Below, in pieces: positions 25,150-34,031 of a stretch of 64,000 nucleotides of DNA. Below the pieces are notes generated by a model. That model was given only the letters and a program-made list of their open reading frames with translations. It was not told where the DNA came from and searched no databases. Positions within the stretch are counted from its first letter, which is position 1; the number at the start of each line of letters is the position of its first letter. A program made the translations under genes and the position numbers. Origin of the DNA: Actinokineospora fastidiosa (GTDB lineage Bacteria; Actinomycetota; Actinomycetes; Mycobacteriales; Pseudonocardiaceae); NCBI RefSeq assembly GCF_014648415.1, contig NZ_BMRB01000002.1, positions 703,260 to 767,259 of the forward strand. Direction: 5' to 3'.

Positions 25150-25536
25150 CTAGTCCACCGGCACCGATCTGGGCAGGGGCATGACCAGGGAACACACCTG
25201 GGACAGCTGCGTCGGGAACTGCGCGGTGACGGCCTTCCACGCCGCCCGCAGCGACACGTCCTCGGCCAGCACGATGAGCGGGCCGCGGCCCCAGTGGGTC
25301 GCCACGACCGTGCCCACGCGGTCGGCCTCGCCGGGCGCCGGGGCGCCGCCGGGAAGGAACTCGATGGTCAGCGACGCGTTGGTGCCCGTCACGTCGTCGG
25401 CCACACCGACCATCGCCGCGTGGTACGCGCGCTGCGAGTTGCGCACGGTCACGTCCATCGGCAACGCGCACTCCGGGTAGGCCGAGTTGTAGGCGGCGAC
25501 GGTGGCGAAACGTCGCGGCAGGTCGTCAATGGCCAT
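25150..25536 (-). CDS. Hypothetical protein, 128 residues
   Basis: Not recognised. The protein starts at ATG 25536 after a CGGGAG site and is a soluble mixed alpha/beta sequence without signal peptide or membrane segment. Distinct stretches are YPECALPMDVTVRNSQ near residues 19-34 and a C-terminal LSQVCSLVMPLP. It lies between the P450 gene (107 bases upstream) and the GT87 gene (89 bases downstream) on the same strand, so it may belong to either unit. Codon use is like the neighbours. Confidence 0.65.
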   Translation of the reverse strand: MAIDDLPRRFATVAAYNSAYPECALPMDVTVRNSQRAYHAAMVGVADDVTGTNASLTIEFLPGGAPAPGEADRVGTVVATHWGRGPLIVLAEDVSLRAAWKAVTAQFPTQLSQVCSLVMPLPRSVPVD

Positions 25537-25642
25537 CAGCTGCTCCCGAGGTGCGTTCGAACACCGCCGAACGATACCGGCAGGCCAGGACGCGGTTGAC
25601 CGACTCCGTCCACGGTGGTCCGAATGCGCGCGCCGGGTCGGC

Positions 25643-26959
25643 TCAATGGGTGAGGACCGGCAGCGCGTCCACGCCGTACACGATCGACTTCTGCCGGAAC
25701 GGCAGGCTGTCGAAGTCGCCAGCCAGGCGCAGCTTCGGAAAGCGGCGGACCAGGGCGGGGTATGCCGCGCGCAGCTCCATGCGGGCCAACTCGGCGCCGA
25801 TGCAGCGGTGCGCGCCGTGTCCGAAGGCCAGGTGCGAGGTGGGCTTGCGGGTGCGGTCGAAGCCCGGGTCGGACACCAGCGCGGGGTCGCGGTTGGCGGC
25901 GTTGAGGCTGACCACGACGACATCGCCCTTGCCGATGGCGGTGTCGGCCACCGTGACGTCCTCCCGGGCGAAGCGCGGGAAGGCGACCTGCACGACGGCC
26001 AGGTACCGCAGCAGCTCGTCGACGAACGGCGACACAGCGGCGTCGTCGTCGTGGACCATGGCGAAGGACTCGGGGTCGCGCAGCAGGACGATCGCGCCGA
26101 GGGCGAGCATGCTGGCCGTGGTCTCGAAACCGCCGGTCAGGACGCCGTCGGCCAGGCCTGCGAGCTCGTCGTCGGTGAGGTCGTCGCCGTGCTCGCGGAT
26201 GAGGGAGCCGAGCAGGCCGTCCCCGGGCTCGCGGCGCTGCTTGCGCACGACCTCGGTCAGGTACTCCAGGGACTCCGAGATCGCCCCGAGGGACGCGGTG
26301 GCGCCGCTGAACAGGTCGAACCGCGCCACGCTGAGCCGCTGGAAGTCGCCGCGGTCGGCGTAGGGCACGCCCAGCAGCTCGCAGATGGTCAGCGACGGGA
26401 TGGGCAGCGCGAACTCCGTCACCAGGTCGACGGGGCCGTCGACCTTGGCCATGTTGTCCAGGCACTCGGTGACGATCTCGTCGATGCGCGGGGTGAGCCG
26501 CGCCAGCCTGCGCATGGTGAACTCCGGCGTCAGGAGCTTGCGCAGCCGGGTGTGCACGGGCGGGTCGGCGAAGCCGAGGCCGCCGGGGTTGGTCGTCTCC
26601 AGGTCGCCGAGGGCGCCCGCGAGGTGCACGAAGTCGTTGCTGAAGGCGCGGGTGTCGGAGAGCACCTGCTTGGCGGCCTCGTACTCGGTGACCAGCCAGA
26701 GGTTCACCCCGAACGGCACCGGCAGCTTCGTCACCGGCGCGGCGATCCGCATCGCCTCCGCCTCGGCGACCGGCTCCAGCCCGGTGCGGGCGAGCGGCAT
26801 CATGGCCGAGTCCGGCAGCAGCCGGGAGAGGTCCAGACCCTTGCCCTTGCGGGTCACGCGCGCCAGATAACGCCGGATCAGCCACGCCTTGAGACGCGTG
26901 GCGACCCCGCGAGCCTGCGCGGTCCTCTGAGCGCTGGCCTTGCGCAGTGCCGTGTTCAT
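25643..26959 (-). CDS. Cytochrome P450
   Basis: 438-residue soluble bacterial P450. The heme-binding loop FGHGAHRCIG places the axial cysteine at residue 386; the I-helix has LTGGFETTASM (acid-alcohol pair E-T), and the K-helix ELLRY provides ExxR. The N-terminal 50 residues are basic and unusually long. ATG 26959 follows a GGGGGT site. No ferredoxin or reductase gene is adjacent, so electrons must come from partners elsewhere. Substrate cannot be predicted. Confidence 0.9.
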   Translation of the reverse strand: MNTALRKASAQRTAQARGVATRLKAWLIRRYLARVTRKGKGLDLSRLLPDSAMMPLARTGLEPVAEAEAMRIAAPVTKLPVPFGVNLWLVTEYEAAKQVLSDTRAFSNDFVHLAGALGDLETTNPGGLGFADPPVHTRLRKLLTPEFTMRRLARLTPRIDEIVTECLDNMAKVDGPVDLVTEFALPIPSLTICELLGVPYADRGDFQRLSVARFDLFSGATASLGAISESLEYLTEVVRKQRREPGDGLLGSLIREHGDDLTDDELAGLADGVLTGGFETTASMLALGAIVLLRDPESFAMVHDDDAAVSPFVDELLRYLAVVQVAFPRFAREDVTVADTAIGKGDVVVVSLNAANRDPALVSDPGFDRTRKPTSHLAFGHGAHRCIGAELARMELRAAYPALVRRFPKLRLAGDFDSLPFRQKSIVYGVDALPVLTH

Positions 26960-27414
26960 CGCGACCCCCCGGCCGACCCCCCGCCCGTAGAGCTCGCGCG
27001 GGTGCGGGGCGTCCCGACGCGGTGTGGGTTCCAAGATTGCACGGCCAGCCTAGGCGACATCACCCTCGCCGCGCACTGGGGTGGACCCGACTCACAACCC
27101 GGGTAACGGACGCGAGTCCAGTTGTCTCTGTGCGTCGCAGAAGGACTCCGGAGAGCAGCGGCCGGGAGGTCCGGGCGGCCACCCGGCGAGAGGTTCGCCG
27201 GACGCTGATGGCACCGCCACACCCACGCCTGCCCCGCTGCCCGGCCCGCCACAGCGCCCGGGGTGGCGGGGGCGGGCTTTGAGACAGAGAGGGGCAGGCG
27301 GGCGACTCCTAGGGAGGAAATGCGCAGCCTTTCCGCGACGAAGAATGCCTGCCTCCTGCCTCCCGAGCTGCGAGCCTGGCGCCGCTGCCGATGGCACCAC
27401 TGCTGGCGGCGACG

Positions 27415-27690
27415 CTGCTGACGGTGGAACTCCGGGCGGCGGCTCCCGGCGGCGGCACTCCTGGCGGCCGGACCTCCGGGCGGCCGAACTCCGGGCGCTG
27501 GCACTCCGGGCGGCGGAACTCCTGGCAGCGGCGGTGCTGGCGCTGGCGCTGGCGGCGGAACTCCGGGCGGCGGAACTCCTGGCGGCGGCGCTGCTGGCGG
27601 CGGCGCTGCTGGCGGCGCTGGCGGCGGCGCTGGCGGCGGCGCGGCGTTGGTGGCGGTGGCGCTGGTGGCGGCGGCGCTGCTGTTCCGGTT
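27415..27690. repeat. GC-rich simple repeats (GGCGGMACTCCKG / GGCGGCGCTG)
   Basis: Short repeats of the types CTCCGGGCGGCGGAA and CTGGCGGCGGCG fill this stretch. In successive parts, all three + frames in turn give a Gly-Thr-Pro/Gly-Ala pattern (GGTPGGG near 27426 in one frame, GGTPGGGTPGGGAAGG near 27557 in another), as if a Gly-rich coding repeat had suffered frame-shifting expansions. The last of these frames ends in a hydrophobic run and TAA at about 27710. Confidence 0.6.
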
Positions 27691-27786
27691 GGCCGGTGCA
27701 TTCCCTTCTTAAGCGTTCTTGTTCTTCGGGAACCTTCGCCCTCTCCTGCTGGCCGCCCACTCTTTCTCCTGTCTCCAGTTCGCCCA

Positions 27787-27798
27787 TTATCTAGATAA
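27787..27798. promoter_or_regulatory. 12-bp palindrome TTATCTAGATAA
   Basis: A perfect palindrome in the AT-rich stretch 81 bases before the methyltransferase start. A near match, TTATCTTGATAG, occurs before the winged-helix gene at 57994-58005. Possible operator; inference. Confidence 0.4.
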
Positions 27799-27864
27799 GA
27801 AATAGTGAGTAGGATAACATCGGCTCTCCCGTCGTGGCGCGGTGGGGGTGGAGGGGTGATCGGC

Positions 27865-27870
27865 TAGCGT
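27865..27870 (+). promoter_or_regulatory. Candidate -10 (TAGCGT) of a leaderless methyltransferase transcript
   Basis: TAGCGT fits the actinobacterial TANNNT -10 form and lies eight bases before GTG 27879, the spacing of leaderless genes; no ribosome-binding site precedes the GTG. Confidence 0.4.
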
Positions 27871-27878
27871 TTGGGCTT

Positions 27879-28949
27879 GTGGGTGGGCTGCGGATGATCG
27901 ATTTGTTCGCCGGGTGCGGCGGGATGACCCGGGGGTTCGTCGAAGCCGGGTTCGAGCCCGTGCTCGCGGTCGAGCACGATCGGGCCGCTGCGGCTACCTA
28001 CGCGGTCAACTTCGGGGGCGCGCACGTCCTGCCCGTCGATATCGCCCGGCTTGCGGCGGGGGATATCCCGCGGGCCGACGTCATCATCGGGGGGCCGCCG
28101 TGCCAGGGGTTCTCCAACCTCGGGTCACGGTCGGTGGATGATCCGCGCAACCAGCTGTGGCGGGAGTACCTGCGGGTCGTGGAGCACGCGCGGCCGAAGG
28201 TGTTCGTGATCGAGAACGTCGACCGGTTTCTGAGCGCGCCGGAGTTCGCGCTGTTGCGGGCGCACACCTCCGGCTACGAACTCACCACCGGACACCTGAT
28301 CGCCGCCGACTTCGGGGTGCCGCAGCGGCGCAAGCGGGCGTTCGTCATCGGATCGCGGATCGGGGCGATACCGCTGCCCTCGCCCACCCACGACCGAGCG
28401 GCGTGGCACGGGACCGAGACCGTCCTCAGAGGACTTCCCGAGCAGCCTGCCACCACCCGGCTGCCGGACTCCCGGATCGACTTCGACGGACGTCCCGTGC
28501 CGGGGGTCTTCAAGAGCGCCGACCTGCACCTCGGCCGGACGCCGACGCCCCTGTCGCTGGAGCGCTACCGCCACATCCCGCCCGGCGGCGGCCGGTTCGA
28601 CCTGCCCGACGACCTCCTCCCCCGCTGCTGGCGCGAGAAGCGCACCGGCACCACCGACGTCATGGGCCGCATGCGCTGGGACCACCCGTCGCTGACCATC
28701 CGCACCGAGTTCTACAAGCCGGAGAAGGGCCAGTACCTCCATCCCGAGCACCACCGCCCGATCACCCACCAGGAAGCCGCCCGCCTGCAAACCTTCCCCG
28801 ACGACTTCGGCTGGTGCGGCACCAAGATCGAGATCGCCCGCCAGATCGGCAACGCCGTACCCCCGCTGCTCGCCGCCGCCGTCGCCCACCACCTGCGCGC
28901 GCACCTGACCAACACCGCACCACCCACCCCACCCTGCCCCCTCTGCTAG
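27879..28949 (+). CDS. DNA (cytosine-5)-methyltransferase, solitary
   Basis: 356-residue m5C methyltransferase. Motif I DLFAGCGG (residues 8-15), motif IV GGPPCQGFSN with catalytic Cys75, motif VI ENV (112-114), motif VIII QRRKR (149-153) and motif X GNAVPP near 324-329 are all present, so it should be active. GTG 27879 is preferred (candidate leaderless start); ATG 27894 is the alternative and would only just include motif I. No restriction endonuclease or Vsr gene is adjacent, so it is either an orphan epigenetic enzyme or the remnant of a system. The C-terminal tail is Pro/Thr-rich. The preceding 919 bp are unusual in composition. Confidence 0.9.
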   Translation: MGGLRMIDLFAGCGGMTRGFVEAGFEPVLAVEHDRAAAATYAVNFGGAHVLPVDIARLAAGDIPRADVIIGGPPCQGFSNLGSRSVDDPRNQLWREYLRVVEHARPKVFVIENVDRFLSAPEFALLRAHTSGYELTTGHLIAADFGVPQRRKRAFVIGSRIGAIPLPSPTHDRAAWHGTETVLRGLPEQPATTRLPDSRIDFDGRPVPGVFKSADLHLGRTPTPLSLERYRHIPPGGGRFDLPDDLLPRCWREKRTGTTDVMGRMRWDHPSLTIRTEFYKPEKGQYLHPEHHRPITHQEAARLQTFPDDFGWCGTKIEIARQIGNAVPPLLAAAVAHHLRAHLTNTAPPTPPCPLC

Positions 28950-29289
28950 CCGCCCGACCCGACACCGCGCCAGCCTCCCGCCCGCCATCCGCACCCCTGG
29001 TGAACCGCCCGGTCGGCCGGTGGAGGAGGCCTGCCTGCCCACCTCCACCGAACGGAAGACGGGCGCGGTGTGGGTTGGGCCGATCCACCAGTGGGTGGGG
29101 TTGACCTGGTGCCGGACCGGCCTGCCTTGCGGCTGAGGGCTGACCTGCTACCGGACCGGCCTGCCCGCGCGTGAGCGCTGACCCGCTGCCGGATTGATCT
29201 GCCTGCGGCCGGGGCTGACCTGGTGCCTGCCCCGCCCGCCAGTAGGCGTGGTGACGGTCGGTCCGCCAGTGCGGGCGGCCTTCCCGCTG
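28950..29289. other. 340-bp convergent intergenic region with degenerate repeats
   Basis: No gene is visible between the convergent methyltransferase and oxidoreductase genes. The second half carries four degenerate direct repeats (29102-29240). No strong terminator stem was found. Confidence 0.55.
29102..29240. repeat. Degenerate 37-39-bp direct repeats
   Basis: TGACC at 29102, 29141, 29179 and 29216 opens units containing variants of CTGGTGCCGGACCGGCCTGCC. The spacings are 39, 38 and 37 bases and similarity falls off along the row. Non-coding. Confidence 0.55.
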
Positions 29290-31287
29290 CTACCCCACCG
29301 GCCGGTTCACCGGCATGCCGGTTACCGGCTCTCCCCTCGCCATCGACCACGCCGTCGCCAGCGCCGCCGCGGCGGGTGGGTACGCCAGTTCGCCCAGGCC
29401 GCCGATGGGGGCGCCCGAGTCGACGGCCAGCACCTCGATGTCCGGGGCCTGGTCGATGCGCGCCCACGCGTAGTCCCGAAACGACGACTCCACCACCGCG
29501 CCGTCACGCACCGTGACCTGGGCGCCGAAGACCGTCGACACCGCGTCGAGCACGCAGCCCTCCACCTGGGCGCGCAGGCCGGACGGGTGCAGGGTCGTGC
29601 CGACGTCGACCGCGGCGACCACCCGCGTCGGGGTGCCCGTCCGGTCGGCCTCGACGACGATCGCGCACGCCGAGCCGTAGTCCAGGGCGCACGCCGCCGC
29701 CCTGACCCGGCCCCGTCGGGGCCGCAGCCGCTCGCCCGCCGCGGCCAGGACCGGCCGGAGCCGGGACTCGCCGAGCAGCCGCAGCCGGAAGTCGACCTGG
29801 TCGGCCCGCGCGCGCCGGGCCAGCTCCCCCAGGAAGCACTCCTCCGCGTAGACGAACTGCCCGGCGTACACCGCCCGCCAGAAGCCGGTGCGCAGCGGGG
29901 CGGGGAGCAGGGCGATCCGCACGTCGCCGGGGACGGTGTACGGGAACTGGTCGCCGATCAGGCGGACGAGGTCCGGCGGCATGGCCGGGAAGATGCTGAG
30001 CGGCCACGTCGCCACGTCGTGCGCGCGCCGGACCGGCAGGCCGCTGCCGTCGACCTCGGCCGAGAGCCGGTGCACCGACATCGGCCGGTACGAGTCGTGG
30101 CGCGTGTCGTCATCACGGGTCCACACGACCTGCACGGGCTTGCCGACCGCGCGCGAGCAGACGACGGCCTCCATGACGAAGTCGGTCTCGAAGCGGCGGC
30201 CGAACGCCCCGCCCGACAGGGTCGGCTCGACCCGCACGGCGGCGCGGTCCACGCCGAGGAAGGCGGCGACCCGGTCGCGGTGGCCGCCGGGGTCCTGGGT
30301 CGGCATCCAGAGCGTCGCGCCGTCCGGGCGCACGTGCGCGGTCGCGTTCATCGGCTCCATCGGCGCGTGCGCGAGCAGCGGCAGGCGGTAGGTCGCGGTG
30401 TGGGCAAAAGGCTCAGGGGCGGGGACGGCGGCGGCGAGCTGGTCGAGCCAGGCGCGGCTGTCGGCGTTCGGTGTCCCGCCGGTCCACGTCGCCCGCAGCG
30501 CGGCCCGCCCGCGCAGCGCCGCCGCCGTGCTGGTCGCGATGACGGCCACCCCGCCCTGCACGCCGGTCGCCGGGTCCAGCCGCACCACGGCCTCGACGCC
30601 GGTCACCGCGCTGTCGTCCACTGTGTCCAGTCGTGCGCCGATCCACGGCGGGCGCAGCACGGCGGCGACGCGGCGGTCGGGCACGCGGACGTCGATGCCG
30701 TACCGCGCGCGCCCGGTGACGATGTCCCGCGCGTCGATCCGCCCGCCCCGGCCGCCGAGCACTCGCCAGCGCGGGCGCGGGATCAGGGTGACCTCGATCG
30801 TGGCGGGATCGATAGCGGCGGCGTCGTCGACCAGGTCGGCGTAGCGCAGGCGGCCGTGACGACGGTGGTGCACGGCACCGTCACGGGCGTGGCAGGTCTC
30901 CACCGGCACACCCCAGCGGCGCGCGGCCGCGGCCACGAGCAGGCAGCGCGCGGTGGCCGCGGCGGTGCGCACGGGCACGGTCATCTGCTGCACCGACCGC
31001 GATCCGCCGATCGACTGCGGCCCGTACCGCTGCGTGTCCCCGGGGGCCTGGACGAACCGCAGGTCGGCGACGTCGACGGCCAGTTCCTCCGCGGCCAGCA
31101 TCGCCGCGACGGTGCGGACGCCCTGGCCGGTCTCCGGGCGCGGGAGCGTCAGCGTGATGCCGCCCGCGGAATCCAGGCGCAGCAGGACGTTCGGCTCCCA
31201 CTCCCCCGCCGCGAGCGCGGGCAGCGGCACGCTGACGGCCAGCACGCCGACCCCGGCGCCGACGAGGAACCCGCGCCGCCCGATCAC
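29290..31287 (-). CDS. Molybdopterin-binding subunit of an isoquinoline 1-oxidoreductase-type hydroxylase
   Basis: 665-residue large subunit of the xanthine oxidase family, IorB-like branch. The N-terminus VIGRRGFLVGAGVGVLA is a twin-arginine-type export signal, as in other IorB proteins. Conserved pieces include RPETGQGVRTVAAMLAAEEL, GGSRSV, LAHAPMEPMNATA, LSGGAFGRRFETD and the C-terminal GGLGELAYPPAA with the likely catalytic Glu. It would hydroxylate an aldehyde or N-heterocycle outside the membrane with the small Fe-S subunit. GTG 31287 overlaps the stop of that subunit (GTGA). No cofactor-insertion chaperone gene is adjacent. Confidence 0.88.
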   Translation of the reverse strand: MIGRRGFLVGAGVGVLAVSVPLPALAAGEWEPNVLLRLDSAGGITLTLPRPETGQGVRTVAAMLAAEELAVDVADLRFVQAPGDTQRYGPQSIGGSRSVQQMTVPVRTAAATARCLLVAAAARRWGVPVETCHARDGAVHHRRHGRLRYADLVDDAAAIDPATIEVTLIPRPRWRVLGGRGGRIDARDIVTGRARYGIDVRVPDRRVAAVLRPPWIGARLDTVDDSAVTGVEAVVRLDPATGVQGGVAVIATSTAAALRGRAALRATWTGGTPNADSRAWLDQLAAAVPAPEPFAHTATYRLPLLAHAPMEPMNATAHVRPDGATLWMPTQDPGGHRDRVAAFLGVDRAAVRVEPTLSGGAFGRRFETDFVMEAVVCSRAVGKPVQVVWTRDDDTRHDSYRPMSVHRLSAEVDGSGLPVRRAHDVATWPLSIFPAMPPDLVRLIGDQFPYTVPGDVRIALLPAPLRTGFWRAVYAGQFVYAEECFLGELARRARADQVDFRLRLLGESRLRPVLAAAGERLRPRRGRVRAAACALDYGSACAIVVEADRTGTPTRVVAAVDVGTTLHPSGLRAQVEGCVLDAVSTVFGAQVTVRDGAVVESSFRDYAWARIDQAPDIEVLAVDSGAPIGGLGELAYPPAAAALATAWSMARGEPVTGMPVNRPVG

Positions 31288-31745
31288 GCGACACCGCCCC
31301 TGGCGATCCGCGCGGCACGGCGCACGGCGGCGCGGATGCGCGGATAGGTGCCGCAGCGGCAGACGTTGTCGCGCAACGCCCGGTCGATAGCGGCGTCGTC
31401 GGGGTCGGGGTCCTCGGCGAGCAGCGCGACCGCGGCCATGATCTGGCCGGGCTGGCAGTATCCGCACTGGGCGACGTCGAGGTCGACCCACGCGCGCTGC
31501 ACCGGATGGTCGCCGCCCAGTCCCTCGATGGTGGTGACATCGGAGTCGGCGCACTCCTCCACCGTCCGCACGCACGGCCGCGCGGCCTGACCGTCCACAA
31601 GGGACGTACACGCGCCGCACGCGCCGACGCCGCAGCCGTATTTGACGCCGGTGAGCCCGAGATCGTCGCGCAGCGCCCAGAGCAGGGGCGTGTCACCCGG
31701 CACGTCGAGCGCGCTGTCCCTGCCGTTGACCCGCAACCGGTACAT
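31284..31745 (-). CDS. [2Fe-2S] subunit of the isoquinoline-oxidoreductase-type hydroxylase
   Basis: 153-residue IorA-like protein. The plant-ferredoxin-type cluster is held by Cys38, 43, 46 and 58 (YGCGVGACGACT), and the second cluster by Cys94, 97, 129 and 131 (CGYCQPGQIM, CRCGTYPRI). It passes electrons from the molybdenum centre of the large subunit, which follows directly with a 4-base overlap. No FAD subunit is encoded, as usual for this branch, where a cytochrome takes the electrons. Confidence 0.92.
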   Translation of the reverse strand: MYRLRVNGRDSALDVPGDTPLLWALRDDLGLTGVKYGCGVGACGACTSLVDGQAARPCVRTVEECADSDVTTIEGLGGDHPVQRAWVDLDVAQCGYCQPGQIMAAVALLAEDPDPDDAAIDRALRDNVCRCGTYPRIRAAVRRAARIARGGVA

Positions 31746-31803
31746 GGGTAGTCCCCCCGTCGCCGTCCGTGATCCCCATAGTGCCCACGGCGACGGCCGA
31801 AAG

Positions 31804-34020
31804 CTAGCTCTCGTCGAACGCGGATCGTCCGTACCAGGCCAGCGCCGCGCGGAGTTCGGCGAGTTCCCGCTCCCGACGGCGCGGCTGCTTCTCGTGCGCG
31901 ATGGGGTAGACGCGGTATCCGCCGTGGTGGTCGGGCTTGCCGGGCAGCGCCGACGGGTCCCTGGGCCACACGACCAGCCACGGCCGGTTCTTGTCGCCGA
32001 CGATGCGCACCCGGGCGACCTTCGGCCACTTCACCGTCGTCACGGTCGCGCCCCGCCGCCACGACAGCCCGGCCGCGCCCACCTCGACCCGCCGCCGCGG
32101 TCCCACCGCCTGCCCGGCCCGCCGCACGGCCACCAACGCGAGCAACACCGCGACGGCGAGCACGAGCAACCCGACCCCCGGCCGCCCGTTCCGCCCTGCC
32201 TCCGCCCCGGCGGCCGCCAACAACCCGGCCCCGCCGAACCCGACAACCGCGGCGACCACCCGCGGCCCGCGGGCGGTGACGAACACGGCCTGCCCCCGGT
32301 CACCCCGCCCCCGCGCCTGCTCGACCAACCGCCCCACGCGATCAGCGACCTTCACCTCCGGCTGCGGGGCGCGGATCTTCGACAGCGCCCACCACCGCTT
32401 GAAGACCCCTGGCTCCTGAACCCCGACCGCGCCTGCCGGTTGCCCGGCGAACCCGCCCGATAGGGCCGCACCGTGTCGATCCGCCTGCTGCCCTGCGGAG
32501 CCGCCTGATAGGGCCGCACCGTGACGATCCGCCCGCTGCCCTGCGAACCCACCCGATGAGGCCTCGACGGGACGATCCGCCTGCTGCCTGCCGGAAACCA
32601 CACCCATCGGGCCGCGGGTCGACCGGTCCTCGGTCGTTGCCGGGCGGTCGCCCAGCAGCCCGCCGATCACCTGCCACAGCCGTCCGGCGCCGGAGGCGGC
32701 AGCCGCCTGCTTCGGCTGGCCTTCCGGGTGTGCGGCCCGCCCAACTCCTGCGGGTCCGTGGGAAGGATGCGGTGCCTGCCAAGCCTGCGAACCTGTTCCA
32801 GCACGATCATCCGGCAACCCCGCCTGTGAGTTCGGCTCCGCACCACCCTGTTGCCGGGAGCCGTCGGCGAAAGCGGCCGCCCACGGCTGTCCCACCTGCG
32901 GACTCGGACCCGCGCCAACCTGGTGCCGGAAGGCACCAGCGGGAGCGGCCGCCGATGGCTGTCCCGCCTGCGGAGTCGCCTCCGCTTGCCGGGAATTGTC
33001 AGGCACCAAGGGCTGGCCCGCCTTCGCCATCAGCCTGCGCAGCAGGCCCGGGCCCGGCGGGGCCTGCGGCAGGCCGCCCGGTGGGGCGGCGGGCTCGCCG
33101 CGTTCCAGCCACCAGCGGGCGCGGGGGCTCAGGTCGTCGTGGGGCAGCGTCCTCGTCGGCGGGTGGGCCGCGATGATCGCGGTTCGGCGTTCCTCGACCA
33201 GGGTGCGGACGTTCGCGGGCAGCCACTCCCCCGTCACCCGACCGCGCAGGGCTGTGACGAGGTCGGGGGCCGTCGGGCGGTTGCGGGGCTTGCGGTCCAG
33301 GCAGCTGCTGATCAACTCCCGCACGTCATGGGGGACGTCCCGCAGGTCCGGGCGGGTGTGCACGGCCCGGTACAGGAGGGCGGCCGTGTCGCCGTCGCCG
33401 AAGGGGTGGCGGCCGGACGCGGCGAAGGCGACCACCGCGCCGAAGGCGAAGACGTCCGACGGCGGGCCGACCTCGCGCCCCTCGATCTGCTCCGGCGACA
33501 GGTATCCCGGCGTCCCGACGACCATCCCGGTGTGCGTGAGGCCGGAGCCCTCCAGCGCCTTCGAGATCCCGAAGTCGATCACCCGGGGACCGTCGGCGGC
33601 CAGCAGGACGTTGGACGGCTTCAGGTCGCGGTGCACCAGGCCCGCGGCGTGGATGGCGCACAGCGCCTCGGCGAGACCGGCCGCCAGGCCGCGCACCGCG
33701 TCCGGGGGCAGGGCGCCGGTCGAGCGGACGGCCTCGTGCAGGTCGAGGCCGGGGATGTACTCGGTGGCCAGCCAGGGCCGCGCGGCGTCGGGGTCGGCGT
33801 CGACCACGGCCGCGGTCCAGAAGCCGCCCACGGCCCTGGCCATGGCGATCTCCCTGCGGAAACGCTCGCGGAAGCGCGGGTCGTCGGCCAGTTCCGGGCG
33901 CACGACCTTGACCGCGACCAGCCGCCCGCCCGGCGACCGCGCGAGGTGCACCGTGCCCATCGCGCCGCCGCCGAGTCGTCCGACGATCCGGTACGCGCCT
34001 ACCGCGTCGAGTTCCGCCAT
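31804..34020 (-). CDS. Membrane Ser/Thr protein kinase with repeat-rich linker and PH-like end
   Basis: 738 residues. The N-terminal 260 residues form a PknB-type kinase: glycine loop RLGGGAMG (15-22), Lys38, HRDLKPSN (130-137), DFG (149-151) and SPEQ. A long Gln/Pro/Ala-rich linker follows, ending in about two and a half copies of a 16-residue repeat (ADRHGAALSGGFAGQ type). Two adjacent hydrophobic segments near 600-650 and a terminal bacterial PH-like domain (VEVGAAGLSWRRGATVTTV) complete it. ATG 34020 starts the only sensible N-terminus. No PASTA repeats, so the signal sensed is unclear. DUF2306 gene is 11 bases upstream. Confidence 0.88.
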   Translation of the reverse strand: MAELDAVGAYRIVGRLGGGAMGTVHLARSPGGRLVAVKVVRPELADDPRFRERFRREIAMARAVGGFWTAAVVDADPDAARPWLATEYIPGLDLHEAVRSTGALPPDAVRGLAAGLAEALCAIHAAGLVHRDLKPSNVLLAADGPRVIDFGISKALEGSGLTHTGMVVGTPGYLSPEQIEGREVGPPSDVFAFGAVVAFAASGRHPFGDGDTAALLYRAVHTRPDLRDVPHDVRELISSCLDRKPRNRPTAPDLVTALRGRVTGEWLPANVRTLVEERRTAIIAAHPPTRTLPHDDLSPRARWWLERGEPAAPPGGLPQAPPGPGLLRRLMAKAGQPLVPDNSRQAEATPQAGQPSAAAPAGAFRHQVGAGPSPQVGQPWAAAFADGSRQQGGAEPNSQAGLPDDRAGTGSQAWQAPHPSHGPAGVGRAAHPEGQPKQAAAASGAGRLWQVIGGLLGDRPATTEDRSTRGPMGVVSGRQQADRPVEASSGGFAGQRADRHGAALSGGSAGQQADRHGAALSGGFAGQPAGAVGVQEPGVFKRWWALSKIRAPQPEVKVADRVGRLVEQARGRGDRGQAVFVTARGPRVVAAVVGFGGAGLLAAAGAEAGRNGRPGVGLLVLAVAVLLALVAVRRAGQAVGPRRRVEVGAAGLSWRRGATVTTVKWPKVARVRIVGDKNRPWLVVWPRDPSALPGKPDHHGGYRVYPIAHEKQPRRRERELAELRAALAWYGRSAFDES
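32461..32598 (-). repeat. 48-bp coding repeats in the kinase linker
   Basis: Units beginning TAGGGCCGCACCGTG (as read on +) at 32461 and 32509, plus a diverged third at 32557, are spaced 48 bases and keep frame, encoding 16-residue Gly/Ala-rich repeats. Confidence 0.75.
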
Positions 34021-34031
34021 CCCCCGCGAGG

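Larger units (their letters stand above)
26960..27878. other. 919-bp gene-free spacer with GC repeats and an AT-rich end
   Basis: No credible gene. About 26960-27400 is ordinary GC-rich spacer with a weak hairpin (CCCGCCAC at 27245, GTGGCGGG at 27263). 27415-27690 is a Gly/Ala-coding-like GC repeat tract, and 27700-27830 turns markedly AT-richer, ending in the palindrome TTATCTAGATAA. The frame 27081-27794 crosses the repeats with changes of apparent phase and is not accepted as a gene. Confidence 0.6.

Noticed and set aside
27245-27270. Hairpin CCCGCCAC/GTGGCGGG as a terminator
   Set aside because: No gene ends nearby on either strand; an 8-bp stem is expected by chance in such GC-rich DNA.
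27081-27794. A 237-residue Ala/Gly/Arg-rich protein
   Set aside because: The apparent coding pattern changes phase within the repeats and no start signal precedes it; kept only as a repeat tract.
28125-29048. Leftward frame opposite the cytosine methyltransferase
   Set aside because: It covers the conserved methyltransferase motifs in antisense and lacks any domain of its own.
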